The translations under genes and the position numbers were made by a program. Below, piece after piece: positions 39,700 to 53,260 of a DNA stretch of 64,000 nucleotides. How positions within the stretch are numbered: the first letter of the stretch is position 1; each line of letters begins with the position of its first letter. The notes under the pieces are model-generated. The model saw only the letters and a list, made by a program, of their open reading frames with translations. It had not been told where the DNA came from and made no database searches. The DNA is taken from the NCBI GenBank assembly GCA_963691655.1, contig CAVNUY010000089.1, positions 62,001 through 126,000 on the forward strand, written 5' to 3'. The DNA is from Toxonevra muliebris. Taxonomy: Eukaryota; Arthropoda; Insecta; Diptera; Pallopteridae.

Positions 39700-41750
39700 A
39701 ATTTTAATTCCGAATTTTAACTCCGAATTTTAATTCCGAATTTTAATTCCGAATATTAATTCCGAATTCTAATTCCGAATTTTAACTCCGAATTTTAATT
39801 CCGAATTTTAATTCCGAATATTAATTCCGAATTTTAATTCCGAATTTTAATTCCGAATTTTAATTCCGAATTTTAATTCCGAATTTTAATTCCGAATTTT
39901 AACTCCGAATTTTAATTCCGAATTTTAATTCCGAATTTTAATTCCGAATTTTAATTCCGAATTTTAACTCCGAATTTTAATTCCGAATTTTAATTCCGAA
40001 TATTAATTCCGAATTTTAATTCCGAATTTTAACTCCGAATTTTAATTCCAAATTTTAATTCCGAATATTAATTCCGAATTTTAATTCCGAATTTTAATTC
40101 CGAATTTTAATTCCGAATTTTAATTCCAAATTTTAACTCCGAATTTTAATTCCGAATTTTAATTCCGAATACTAATTCCGAATTTTAATTCCGAATTTTA
40201 ATTCCGAATGTTAATTCCGAAATTTAATTCCGAATTTTAAATCCGAATTTTAATTCCGAATTTTAATTCCGAATTTTAATTCCGAATTTTAATTCCTAAT
40301 TTTAATTCCGAATTTTAACTCCGAATTTTAATTCCGAATTTTAATTCCGAATATTAATTCCGAATTTTAATTCCGAATTTTAATTCCGAATTTTAATTCC
40401 GAATTTTAATTCCGAATTTTAATTCCGAATTTTAATTCCGAATTTTAATTCCGAATTTTAATTCCGAATTTTAATTCCGAATTTTAATTCCGAATTTTAA
40501 TTCCGAATTTTAATTCCGAATTTTAATTCCGAATTTTAATTCCGAATTTTAACTCCGAATTTTAATTCCGAATTTTAATTCCGAATTTTAATTCCGAATT
40601 TTAATTCCGAATTTTAATTCCGAATTTTAATTCCGAATTTTAATTCCGAATTTTAACTCCGAATTTTAATTCCGAATTTTAATTCCGAATATTAATTCCG
40701 AATTTTAATTCCGAATTTTAATTCCGAATTTTAATTCCGAATTTTAATTCCGAATTTTAATTCCGAATTTTAATTCCGAATTTTAATTCCGAAATTTAAT
40801 TCCGAATATTAATTCCGAATTTTAATTCCGAATTTTAATTCCGAATTTTAATTCCGAATTTTAATTCCGAATTTTAATTCCGAATTTTTATTCCGAATAT
40901 TAATTCCGAATTTTAATTCCGAATTTTAACTCCGAATTTTAATTCCGAATTTTAATTCCGAATTTTAATTCCGAATTTTAATTCCGAATTTTAATTCCCA
41001 ATTTTAACTCCGAATTTTAATTCCGAATTTTAATTCCGAATATTAATTCCGAATTTTAATTCCGAATTTTAATTCCGAATTTTAACTTCGAATTTTAATT
41101 CCGAATTTTAATTCCGAATTTTAATTCCGAATTTTAATTCCGAATTTTTATTCAGAATATTAATTCCGAATTTTAATTCCGAGTTTTAATTCCGAATTTT
41201 AATTCCGAATATTAATTCCGAATTTTAATTCCGAATTTTAATTCCGAATTTTAATTCCGAATTTTAATTCCGAATTTTAATTCCGAATTTTAATTCCGAA
41301 TTTTAACTCCGAATTTTAATTCCGAATTTTTATTCAGAATATTAATTCCGAATTTTAATTCCGAATTTTAATTCCGAATATTAATTCCGAATTTTAATTC
41401 CGAATTTTAATTCCGAATTTTAATTCCGAATTTTAACTCCGAATTTTAATTCCGAATTTTAATTCCGAATATTAATTCCGAATTTTAATTCCGAATTTTA
41501 ATTCCGAATTTTAATTCCGAATTTTAATTCCGAATTTTAATTCCGAATTTTAATTCCGAATTTTAATTCCGAATTTTAATTCCGAATTTTAACTCCGAAT
41601 TTTAATTCCGAATTTTAATTCCGAATATTAATTCCGAATTTTAATTCCGAATTTTAATTCCGAATTTTAATTCCGAATTTTAATTCCGAATTTTAATTCC
41701 GAATTTTAATTCCGAATTTTAATTCCGAATTTTAATTCCGAATTTTAATT
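39700..41750. repeat. About 2-kb segment, copy 1 (offset 5,900 bp)
   Basis: This block recurs at about 45,600-47,630. Markers at constant offset: the EcoRI-creating unit 39764 and 45664 (5,900), the ATACTAA unit 40172 and 46072 (5,900), the TTCCCAA unit 40999 and 46886 (5,887), and the TTCAG units 41154/41336 and 47041/47223 (5,887). The switch from 5,900 to 5,887 is one lost unit. A rare GAATGTTAA unit near 40,210 and 46,110 is shared. Outer limits are approximate. Confidence 0.83.
41154..41336. repeat. TTCAG doublet, 182 bp apart (first occurrence)
   Basis: Two TTCAGAATATTAA units, each preceded by a unit ending in TTTTTA, lie 14 units apart. This is the leftmost TTCAG in the window. The same 182-bp spacing recurs at 47041/47223, 50019/50201, 62408/62590 and 63577/63759; other pairs are 130, 169 or 195 bp apart. 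All are whole numbers of units. Confidence 0.88.
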
Positions 41751-43191
41751 CCGAATTTTTATTCCGAATATTAATTCCGAATTTTAATTCCGAATTTTAA
41801 CTCCGAATTTTAATTCCGAATTTTAATTCCGAATTTTAATTCCGAATATTAATTCCGAATTTTAATTCCGAATTTTAACTCCGAATTTTAATTCCGAATT
41901 TTAATTCCGAATTTTAATTCCGAATTTTAATTCCGAATTTTAACTCCGAATTTTAATTCCGAATTTTAATTCCGAATATTAATTCCGAATTTTAATTCCG
42001 AATTTTAACTCCGAATTTTAATTCCGAATTTTAATTCCGAATTTTAATTCCGAATTTTAATTCCGAATTTTAATTCCGAATTTTAATTCCGAATTTTAAT
42101 TCCGAATTTTAATTCCGAATTTTAACTCCGAATTTTAATTCCGAATTTTAATTCCGAATTTTAACTCCGAATTTTAATTCCGAATTTTAACTCCGAATTT
42201 TAATTCCGAATATTAATTCCGAATATTAATTCCGAATTTTAATTCCGAATTTTAATTCCGAATTTTAATTCCGAATTTTAATTCCGAATTTTAATTCCGA
42301 ATTTTAATTCCGAATTTTAATTCCGAATTTTAATTCCGAATATTAATTCCGAATTTTAATTCCGAATTTTAATTCCGAATATTAATTCCGAATTTTAATT
42401 CCGAATTTTAATTCCGAATTTTAATTCCGAATTTTAATTCCGAATTTTAACTTCGAATTTTAATTCCGAATTTTAATTCCGAATTTTAATTCCGAATTTA
42501 AATTCCGAATTTTAATTCCGAATTTTTATTGCGAATATTAATTCCGAATTTTAATTCCGAATTTTAATTCCGAATTTTAATTCCGAATTTTAATTCCGAA
42601 TTTAAATTCCGAATTTTAATTCCGAATTTTTATTGCGAATATTAATTCCGAATTTTAATTCCGAATTTTAATTCCGAATTTTAATTCCGAATTTTAATTC
42701 CGAATTTTAATTCCGAATTTTAATTCCGAATATTAATTCCGATTTTTAACTCCGAATTTTAATTCCGAATTTTAATTCCGAATTTTAACTCCGAATTTTA
42801 ATTCCGAATTTTAATTCCGAATTTTAATTCCGAATATTAATTCCGAATTTTAATTCCGAATTTTAACTCCGAATTTTAATTCCGAATTTTAATTCCGAAT
42901 TTTAATTCCGAATTTTAATTCCGAATTTTAACTCCGAATTTTAATTCCGAATTTTAATTCCGAATATTAATTCCGAATTTTAATTCCGAATTTTAATTCC
43001 GAATTTTAATTCCGAATTTTAATTCCGAATTTTAATTCCGAATTTTAATTCCGAATTTTAATTCCGAATTTTAATTCCGAATTTTAATTCCGAATTTTAA
43101 TTCCGAATTTTAATTCCGAATATTAATTCCGAATTTTAATTCCGAATTTTAACTCCGAATTTTAATTCCGAATTTTAATTCCGAATTTTAA

Positions 43192-46100
43192 TTCTGAATA
43201 TTAATTCCAAATTTTAATTCCGAATTTTAATTTCGAATTTTAATTCCGAATTTTATTTCCGAATTTTAATTCCGAATTTTAATTCCGAATTTTAATTCCG
43301 AATTTTAATTCGAATTTTAATTCCGAATTTTAACTCCGAATTTTAATTCCGAATTTTAATTCCGAATTTTAATTCCGAATTTTAATTCCGAATTTTAATT
43401 CCGAATTTTAATTCCAAATTTTAATTCCGAAATTTAATTCCGAATTTTAACTCCGAATTTTAATTCCGAATTTTAATTCCGAATTTTAATTCCGAATTTT
43501 AATTCCGAATTTTAATTCCGAATTTTAATTCCGAATTTTAGTTCCGAATTTTAATTCCGAATTTTAACTCCGAATTTTAATTCCGAATTTTAATTCCGAA
43601 TTTTAATTCCGAATTTTAATTCCGAATTTTAATTCCGAATTTTAATTCCGAATTTTAATTCCGAATTTTAATTCCGAATTTTAACTCCGAATTTTAATTC
43701 CGAATTTTAATTCCGAATATTAATTCCGAATTTTAATTCCGAATTTTAATTCCGAATTTTAATTCCGAATTTTAATTCCGAATTTTAACTTCGAATTTTA
43801 ATTCCGAATTTTAATTCCGAATTTTAATTCCGAATTTTAATTCCGAATTTAAATTCCGAATTTTAATTCCGAATTTTTATTGCAAATATTAATTCCGAAT
43901 TTTAATTCCGAATTTTAATTCCGAATTTTAATTCCGAATTTTAACTCCGAATTTTAATTCCGAATTTTAATTCCGAATTTTAATTCCGAATTTTAATTCC
44001 GAATTTTAATTCCGAATTTTTATTCCGAATATTAATTCCGAATTTTAATTCCGAATTTTAACTCCGAATTTTAATTCCGAATTTTAATTCCGAATTTTAA
44101 TTCCGAATATTAATTCCGAATTTTAATTCCGAATTTTAACTCCGAATTTTAATTCCGAATTTTAATTCCGAATTTTAATTCCGAATTTTAATTCCGAATT
44201 TTAACTCCGAATTTTAATTCCGAATTTTAATTCCGAATATTAATTCCGAATTTTAATTCCGAATTTTAACTCCGAATTTTAATTCCAAATTTTAATTCCG
44301 AATATTAATTCCAAATTTTAATTCCGTGTTTAATTCCGAATTTTAATTCCGAATATTAATTCCGAATTTTAATTCCGAATTTTAATTCCGAATATTAATT
44401 CCAAATTTTAATTCCGAATTTTAACTCCGAATTTTAATTCCGAATTTTAATTCCGAATTTTAATTCCGAATTTTAATTCCGAATTTTAACTCCGAATTTT
44501 AATTCCGAATTTTAATTCCGAATATTAATTCCGAATTTTAATTCCGAATTTTAACTCCGAATTTTAATTCCAAATTTTAATTCCGAATATTAATTCCGAA
44601 TTTTAATTCCGAATTTTAATTCCGAATTTTAATTCCGAATTTTAATTCCGAATTTTAATTCCGAATTTTAATTCCGAATTTTAATTCCGAATATTAATTC
44701 CGAATTTTAATTCCGAATTTTAATTCCGAATTTTAATTCCGAATTTTAATTCCGAATTTTAATTCCGAATTTTAATTCCGAATTTTAATTCCGAATTTTA
44801 ATTCCTAATTTTAATTCCGAATTTTAACTCCGAATTTTAATTCCGAATATTAATTCCGAATTTTAATTCCGAATTTTAATTCCGAATTTTAATTCCGAAT
44901 TTTAATTCCGAATTTTAATTCCGAATTTTAATTCCGAATTTTAATTCCGAATTTTAATTCCGAATTTTAATTCCGAATTTTAATTCCGAATTTTAATTCC
45001 GAATATTAATTCCGAATTTTAATTCCGAATTTTAATTCCGAATTTTAACTCCGAATTTTAATTCCGAATTTTAATTCCGAATTTTAATTCCGAATTTTAA
45101 TTCCGAATTTTAACTCCGAATTTTAATTCCGAATTTTAATTCCGAATTTTAATTCCGAATTTTAATTCCGAATTTTAACTCCGAATTTTAATTCCGAATT
45201 TTAATTCCGAATTTTAATTCCGAATTTTAATTCCGAATTTTAATTCCGAATTTTAATTCCGAATTTTAATTCCGAATTTTAATTCCGAATTTTAATTCCG
45301 AAATTTAATTCCGAATTTTAACTCCGAATTTTAATTCCGAATTTTAATTCCGAATTTTAATTCCGAATTTTAATTCCGAATTTTAATTCCGAATTTTAAT
45401 TCCGAATTTTAATTCCGAATTTTAATTCCGAATTTTAATTCCGAATTTTAATTCCGAATTTTAATTCCGAATTTTAATTCCGAATTTTAATTCCGAATTT
45501 TAATTCCGAATTTTAATTCCGAATTTTAATTCCGAATTTTAATTCCGAATTTTAACTCCGAATTTTAATTCCGAATTTTAACTCCGAATTTTAATTCCGA
45601 ATTTTAATTCCGAATTTTAACTCCGAATTTTAATTCCGAATTTTAATTCCGAATATTAATTCCGAATTCTAATTCCGAATTTTAACTCCGAATTTTAATT
45701 CCGAATTTTAATTCCGAATATTAATTCCGAATTTTAATTCCGAATTTTAATTCCGAATTTTAATTCCGAATTTTAATTCCGAATTTTAATTCCGAATTTT
45801 AACTCCGAATTTTAATTCCGAATTTTAATTCCGAATTTTAATTCCGAATTTTAATTCCGAATTTTAACTCCGAATTTTAATTCCGAATTTTAATTCCGAA
45901 TATTAATTCCGAATTTTAATTCCGAATTTTAACTCCGAATTTTAATTCCAAATTTTAATTCCGAATATTAATTCCGAATTTTAATTCCGAATTTTAATTC
46001 CGAATTTTAATTCCGAATTTTAATTCCAAATTTTAACTCCGAATTTTAATTCCGAATTTTAATTCCGAATACTAATTCCGAATTTTAATTCCGAATTTTA

Positions 46101-47630
46101 ATTCCGAATGTTAATTCCGAAATTTAATTCCGAATTTTAAATCCGAATTTTAATTCCGAATTTTAATTCCGAATTTTAATTCCGAATTTTAATTCCTAAT
46201 TTTAATTCCGAATTTTAACTCCGAATTTTAATTCCGAATTTTAATTCCGAATATTAATTCCGAATTTTAATTCCGAATTTTAATTCCGAATTTTAATTCC
46301 GAATTTTAATTCCGAATTTTAATTCCGAATTTTAATTCCGAATTTTAATTCCGAATTTTAATTCCGAATTTTAATTCCGAATTTTAATTCCGAATTTTAA
46401 TTCCGAATTTTAATTCCGAATTTTAATTCCGAATTTTAATTCCGAATTTTAACTCCGAATTTTAATTCCGAATTTTAATTCCGAATTTTAATTCCGAATT
46501 TTAATTCCGAATTTTAATTCCGAATTTTAATTCCGAATTTTAATTCCGAATTTTAACTCCGAATTTTAATTCCGAATTTTAATTCCGAATATTAATTCCG
46601 AATTTTAATTCCGAATTTTAATTCCGAATTTTAATTCCGAATTTTAATTCCGAATTTTAATTCCGAATTTTAATTCCGAATTTTAATTCCGAAATTTAAT
46701 TCCGAATATTAATTCCGAATTTTAATTCCGAATTTTAATTCCGAATTTTAATTCCGAATTTTAATTCCGAATTTTAATTCCGAATTTTTATTCCGAATAT
46801 TAATTCCGAATTTTAATTCCGAATTTTAACTCCGAATTTTAATTCCGAATTTTAATTCCGAATTTTAATTCCGAATTTTAATTCCCAATTTTAACTCCGA
46901 ATTTTAATTCCGAATTTTAATTCCGAATATTAATTCCGAATTTTAATTCCGAATTTTAATTCCGAATTTTAACTTCGAATTTTAATTCCGAATTTTAATT
47001 CCGAATTTTAATTCCGAATTTTAATTCCGAATTTTTATTCAGAATATTAATTCCGAATTTTAATTCCGAATTTTAATTCCGAATTTTAATTCCGAATATT
47101 AATTCCGAATTTTAATTCCGAATTTTAATTCCGAATTTTAATTCCGAATTTTAATTCCGAATTTTAATTCCGAATTTTAATTCCGAATTTTAACTCCGAA
47201 TTTTAATTCCGAATTTTTATTCAGAATATTAATTCCGAATTTTAATTCCGAATTTTAATTCCGAATATTAATTCCGAATTTTAATTCCGAATTTTAATTC
47301 CGAATTTTAATTCCGAATTTTAACTCCGAATTTTAATTCCGAATTTTAATTCCGAATATTAATTCCGAATTTTAATTCCGAATTTTAATTCCGAATTTTA
47401 ATTCCGAATTTTAATTCCGAATTTTAATTCCGAATTTTAATTCCGAATTTTAATTCCGAATTTTAATTCCGAATTTTAACTCCGAATTTTAATTCCGAAT
47501 TTTAATTCCGAATATTAATTCCGAATTTTAATTCCGAATTTTAATTCCGAATTTTAATTCCGAATTTTAATTCCGAATTTTAATTCCGAATTTTAATTCC
47601 GAATTTTAATTCCGAATTTTAATTCCGAAT
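43192..47630. repeat. Higher-order repeat B4 and second copy of the 2-kb segment
   Basis: A fourth subtype B copy begins with TTCTGAATATTAA at 43192, has the 12-bp TTCGAATTTTAA unit near 43,311, TTGCAAATATTAA near 43,882 and TTCCGTGTTTAA at 44322. No further TTCTG-ATATT unit with the full series follows. Relative to B3 the offset rises from 5,406 bp at the TTCCGTG unit to 5,900 bp at the EcoRI-creating unit, which implies about 38 extra units in B4 between 44.3 and 45.7 kb. From about 45.6 kb it carries the second copy of the segment described at 39.7 kb. Confidence 0.83.
44322..44333. repeat. 12-bp TTCCGTGTTTAA unit in B4
   Basis: Last occurrence of this signature unit, 5,406 bp after the one at 38916. 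Confidence 0.9.
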
Positions 47631-49348
47631 TTTAATTCCGAATTTTAATTCCGAATTTTAATTCCGAATTTTAATTCCGAATTTTAATTCCGAATTTTAA
47701 TTCCGAATTTTAATTCCGAATTTTAATTCCGAATTTTAACTCCGAATTTTAATTCCGAATTTTAATTCCGAATTTTAATTCCGAATTTTAATTCCGAATT
47801 TTAATTCCGAATTTTAATTCCGAATTTTAACTCCGAATTTTAATTCCGAATTTTAATTCCGAATATTAATTCCGAATTTTAATTCCGAATTTTAATTCCG
47901 AATTTTAATTCCGAATTTTAATTCCGAATTTTAATTCCGAATTTTAATTCCGAATTTTAATTCCGAAATTTAATTCCGAATTTTAACTCCGAATTTTAAT
48001 TCCGAATTTTAATTCCGAATTTTAATTCCGAATTTTAATTCCGAATTTTAATTCCTAATTTTAATTCCGAATTTTAATTCCGAATTTTAATTCCGAATTT
48101 TAATTCCGAATTTTAATTCCGAATTTTAATTCCGAATTTTAATTCCGAATTTTAATTCCGAATTTTAATTCCGAATTTTAATTCCGAATTTTAATTCCGA
48201 ATTTTAATTCCGAATTTTAATTCCGAATTTTAATTCCGAATTTTAACTCCGAATTTTAATTCCGAATTTTAATTCCGAATTTTAATTCCGAATTTTAATT
48301 CCGAATTTTAACTCCGAATTTTAATTCCGAATTTTAATTCCGAATATTAATTCCGAATTCTAATTCCGAATTTTAACTCCGAATTTTAATTCCGAATTTT
48401 AATTCCGAATATTAATTCCGAATTTTAATTCCGAATTTTAATTCCGAATTTTAATTCCGAATTTTAATTCCGAATTTTAATTCCGAATTTTAATTCCGAA
48501 TTTTAATTCCGAATTTTAATTCCGAATTTTAATTCCGAATTTTAACTCCGAATTTTAATTCCGAATTTTAATTCCGAATATTAATTCCGAATTTTAATTC
48601 CGAATTTTAATTCCGAATTTTAACTTCGAATTTTAATTCCGAATTTTAATTCCGAATTTTAATTCCTAATTTTAATTCCGAATTTTTATTCAGAATACTA
48701 ATTCCGAATTTTAATTCCGAATTTTAATTCCGAATTTTAATTCCGAATTTTTATTCCGAATATTAATTCCGAATTTTAATTCCGAATTTTAACTCCGAAT
48801 TTTAATTCCGAATTTTAATTCCGAATTTTAATTCCGAATTTTAATTCCGAATTTTAATTCCCAATTTTAACTCCGAATTTTAATTCCGAATTTTAATTCC
48901 GAATATTAATTCCGAATTTTAATTCCGAATTTTAATTCCGAATTTTAACTTCGAATTTTAATTCCGAATTTTAATTCCGAATTTTAATTCCGAATTTTAA
49001 TTCCGAATTTTAATTCCGAATTTTAATTCCGAATTTTAATTCCGAATTTTAATTCCGAAATTTAATTCCGAATTTTAACTCCGAATTTTAATTCCGAATT
49101 TTAATTCCGAATTTTAATTCCGAATTTTAATTCCGAATTTTAATTCCTAATTTTAATTCCGAATTTTAATTCCGAATTTTAATTCCGAATTTTAATTCCG
49201 AATTTTAATTCCGAATTTTAATTCCGAATTTTAATTCCGAATTTTAATTCCGAATTTTAATTCCGAATTTTAATTCCGAATTTTAATTCCGAATTTTAAT
49301 TCCGAATTTTAATTCCGAATATTAATTCCGAATTTTAATTCCGAATTT

Positions 49349-49362
49349 TAATTCCATAATTT
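49349..49362. repeat. 14-bp unit TTCCATAATTTTAA
   Basis: The unit has CATAA where consensus has CGAA, one base longer than normal. It may be a CCTAA-type unit with an inserted base. It is one of only two 14-bp units I noticed. Confidence 0.8.
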
Positions 49363-50499
49363 TAATTCCGAATTTTAACTCCGAATTTTAATTCCGAATT
49401 TTAATTCCGAATATTAATTCCGAATTTTAATTCCGAATTTTAATTCCGAATTTTAATTCCGAATTTTAATTCCGAATTTTAATTCCGAATATTAATTCCG
49501 AATTTTAATTCCGAATTTTAATTCCGAATTTTAATTCCGAATTTTAATTCCGAATTTTAATTCCGAATTTTAATTCCGAATTTTAACTCCGAATTTTAAT
49601 TCCGAATTTTTATTCAGAATATTAATTCCGAATTTTAACTCCGAATTTTAATTCCGAATTTTAATTCCGAATATTAATTCCGAATTTTAATTCCGAATTT
49701 TAATTCCGAATTTTAATTCCGAATTTTAATTCCGAATTTTAATTCCGAATTTTTATTCCGAATATTAATTCCGAATTTTAATTCCGAATTTTAACTCCGA
49801 ATTTTAATTCCGAATTTTAATTCCGAATTTTAATTCCGAATTTTAATTCCGAATTTTAATTCCCAATTTTAACTCCGAATTTTAATTCCGAATTTTAATT
49901 CCGAATATTAATTCCGAATTTTAATTCCGAATTTTAATTCCGAATTTTAACTTCGAATTTTAATTCCGAATTTTAATTCCGAATTTTAATTCCGAATTTT
50001 AATTCCGAATTTTTATTCAGAATATTAATTCCGAATTTTAATTCCGAATGTTAATTCCGAATTTTAATTCCGAATATTAATTCCGAATTTTAATTCCGAA
50101 TTTTAATTCCGAATTTTAATTCCGAATTTTAATTCCGAATTTTAATTCCGAATTTTAATTCCGAATTTTAACTCCGAATTTTAATTCCGAATTTTTATTC
50201 AGAATATTAATTCCGAATTTTAATTCCGAATTTTAATTCCGAATATTAATTCCGAATTTTAATTCCGAATTTTAATTCCGAATTTTAATTCCGAATTTTA
50301 ACTCCGAATTTTAATTCCGAATTTTAATTCCGAATATTAATTCCGAATTTTAATTCCGAATTTTAATTCCGAATTTTAATTCCGAATTTTAATTCCGAAT
50401 TTTAATTCCGAATATTAATTCCGAATTTTAATTCCGAATTTTAATTCCGAATTTTAATTCCGAATTTTAATTCCGAATTTTAATTCCGAATTTTAATTC

Positions 50500-51060
50500 C
50501 GAATTTTAACTCCGAATTTTAATTCCGAATTTTTATTCAGAATATTAATTCCGAATTTTAACTCCGAATTTTAATTCCGAATTTTAATTCCGAATATTAA
50601 TTCCGAATTTTAATTCCGAATTTTAATTCCGAATTTTAATTCCGAATATTAATTCCGAATTCTAATTCCGAATTTTAACTCCGAATTTTAATTCCGAATT
50701 TTAATTCCGAATATTAATTCCGAATTTTAATTCCGAATTTTAATTCCGAATTTTAATTCCGAATTTTAATTCCGAATTTTAATTCCGAATTTTAATTCCG
50801 AATTTTAATTCCGAATTTTAATTCCGAATTTTAATTCCGAATTTTAACTCCGAATTTTAATTCCGAATTTTAATTCCGAATATTAATTCCGAATTTTAAT
50901 TCCGAATTTTAATTCCGAATTTTAACTTCGAATTTTAATTCCGAATTTTAATTCCGAATTTTAATTCCGAATTTTAATTCCGAATTTTTATTCAGAATAT
51001 TAATTCCGAATTTTAATTCCGAATTTTAATTCCGAATTTTAATTCCGAATATTAATTCCG
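50500..51060. repeat. Segment copied at 59,500-60,056 (offset 8,996 bp)
   Basis: Five independent markers share an offset of exactly 8,996 bp (692 units): TTCAG at 50539 and 59535, CTCC at 50562 and 59558, ATATT at 50593 and 59589, the EcoRI-creating unit at 50657 and 59653, CTTCG at 50926 and 59922, and a second TTCAG at 50994 and 59990. Beyond these markers the spacing drifts (the next TTCAG is 169 bp on in one copy and 195 bp in the other). Limits are approximate. Confidence 0.85.
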
Positions 51061-52799
51061 AATTTTAATTCCGAATTTTAATTCCGAATTTTAATTCCGA
51101 ATTTTAATTCCGAATTTTAATTCCGAATTTTAATTCCGAATTTTAATTCCGAATTTTTATTCAGAATATTAATTCCGAATTTTAACTCCGAATTTTAATT
51201 CCGAATTTTAATTCCGAATATTAATTCCGAATTTTAATTCCGAATTTTAATTCCGAATTTTAATTCCGAATTTTAATTCCGAATTTTAATTCCGAATTTT
51301 AACTTCGAATATTAATTCCGAATTTTAATTCCGAATTTTAACTCCGAATTTTAATTCCGAATTTTAATTCCGAATTTTAATTCCGAATTTTAATTCCGAA
51401 TTTTAATTCCGAATATTAATTCCGAATTTTAATTCCGAATTTTAACTCCGAATTTTAATTCCGAATTTTAATTCCGAATATTAATTCCGAATTTTAATTC
51501 CGAATTTTAATTCCGAATTTTAATTCCGAATTTTAATTCCGAATTTTAATTCCGAATTTTAACTCCGAATTTTAATTCCGAATTTTAATTCCGAATATTA
51601 ATTCCGAATTTTAATTCCGAATTTTAATTCCGAATTTTAATTCCGAATTTTAATTCCGAATTTTAATTCCGAATATTAATTCCGAATTTTAATTCCGAAT
51701 TTTAATTCCGAATTTTAATTCCGAATTTTAATTCCGAATTTTAATTCCGAATTTTAATTCCGAATTTTAATTCCGAATTTTAATTCCGAATTTTAATTCC
51801 GAATTTTAATTCCGAATTTTAATTCCGAATTTTAATTCCGAATTTTAATTCCGAATTTTAATTCCGAATTTTAATTCCGAATTTTAATTCCGAATTTTAA
51901 TTCCGAATTTTAATTCCGAATTTTAACTCCGAATTTTAATTCCGAATTTTAATTCCGAATATTAATTCCGAATTTTAATTCCGAATTTTAATTCCGAATT
52001 TTAATTCCGAATTTTAATTCCGAATTTTAATTCCGAATTTTAATTCCGAATTTTAATTCCGAATTTTAATTCCGAATTTTAATTCCTAATTTTAATTCCG
52101 AATTTTAATTCCGAATTTTAATTCAGAATTTTAATTCCGAATTTTAATTAAGAATATTAATTCCGAATTTTAATTCCGAATTTTAATTCCGAATTTTAAT
52201 TCTGAATTTTAATTCCGAATTTTAATTCCGAATTTTAATTCCGAATTTTAATTCCGAATTTTAACTCCGAATTTTAATTCCGAATTTTAATTCCGAATAT
52301 TAATTCCGAATTTTAATTCCGAATTTTAATTCCGAATTTTAATTCCAAATTCTAATTCCGAATTTTTATTCCGAATTTTAATTCCGAATTTTAATTCCGA
52401 ATTTTAATTCCGAATTTTAATTCCGAATTTTAATTCCGAATTTTAATTCCGAATTTTAATTCCGAATTTTAATTCCGAATTTTAATTCCGAATTTTAATT
52501 CCGAATTTTAATTCCGAATTTTAATTCCGAATTTTAATTCCGAATTTTAATTCCGAATTTTAATTCCGAATTTTAATTCCGAATTTTAACTCCGAATTTT
52601 AATTCCGAATTTTAATTCCGAATATTAATTCCGAATTTTAATTCCGAATTTTAATTCCGAATTTTAATTCCGAATTTTAATTCCGAATTTTAATTCCGAA
52701 TTTTAATTCCGAATTTTAATTCCGAATTTTAATTCCGAATTTTAATTCCGAATTTTAATTCCGAATTTTAACTCCGAATTTTAATTCCGAATTTTAATT

Positions 52800-53260
52800 C
52801 CGAATATCAATTTCGAATTTTAATTCCGAATTTTAATTTCGAATTTTAATTCCGAATTTTAATTCCGAATTTTTATTCCGAATATTAATTCCGAATTTTA
52901 ATTCCGAATTTTAATTCCGAATATTAATTCCGAATTTTAATTCCGAATTTTAACTCCGAATTTTAATTCCGAATTTTAATTCCGAATTTTAATTCCGAAT
53001 TTTAATTCCGAATTTTAATTCCGAATTTTAATTCCGAATTTTAATTCCGAATTTTAACTCCGAATTTTAATTCCGAATTTTAATTCCGAATATTAATTCC
53101 GAATTTTAACTCCGAATTTTAATTCCGAATTTTAATTCCGAATTTTAATTCCGAATTTTAATTCCGAATTTTAACTCCGAATTTTAATTCCGAATTTTAA
53201 TTCCGAATATCAATTTCGAATTTTAATTCCGAATTTTAATTTCGAATTTTAATTCCGAAT
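52800..53260. repeat. Pair of ATATCAA-TTTCG blocks 403 bp apart
   Basis: A unit ending in ATATCAA followed by TTTCG, consensus and TTTCG units occurs at about 52,800-52,850 and again at about 53,204-53,250. The C of ATATCAA lies at 52808 and 53211, 31 units apart. These are small versions of the TTTCGAA islands at 1.5, 61.8 and 63.0 kb. Confidence 0.83.

Larger units (their letters stand above)
37747..43191. repeat. Higher-order repeat B3 (5,445 bp)
   Basis: Subtype B copy adjacent to B2 with no A copy between. It has the 12-bp TTCGAATTTTAA unit near 37,866, TTGCAAATATTAA near 38,463, and TTCCGTGTTTAA at 38916. Length equals 419 units minus two bases. Its right part (from about 39.7 kb) introduces EcoRI-creating and TTCAG units not found further left, so the copy joins older B material to the younger right-hand zone. 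Confidence 0.85.

Noticed and set aside
51660..51930. Long run of identical consensus units as a separate element
   Set aside because: It is the same unit without variants and has no border of its own. It is better seen as recent local homogenisation.
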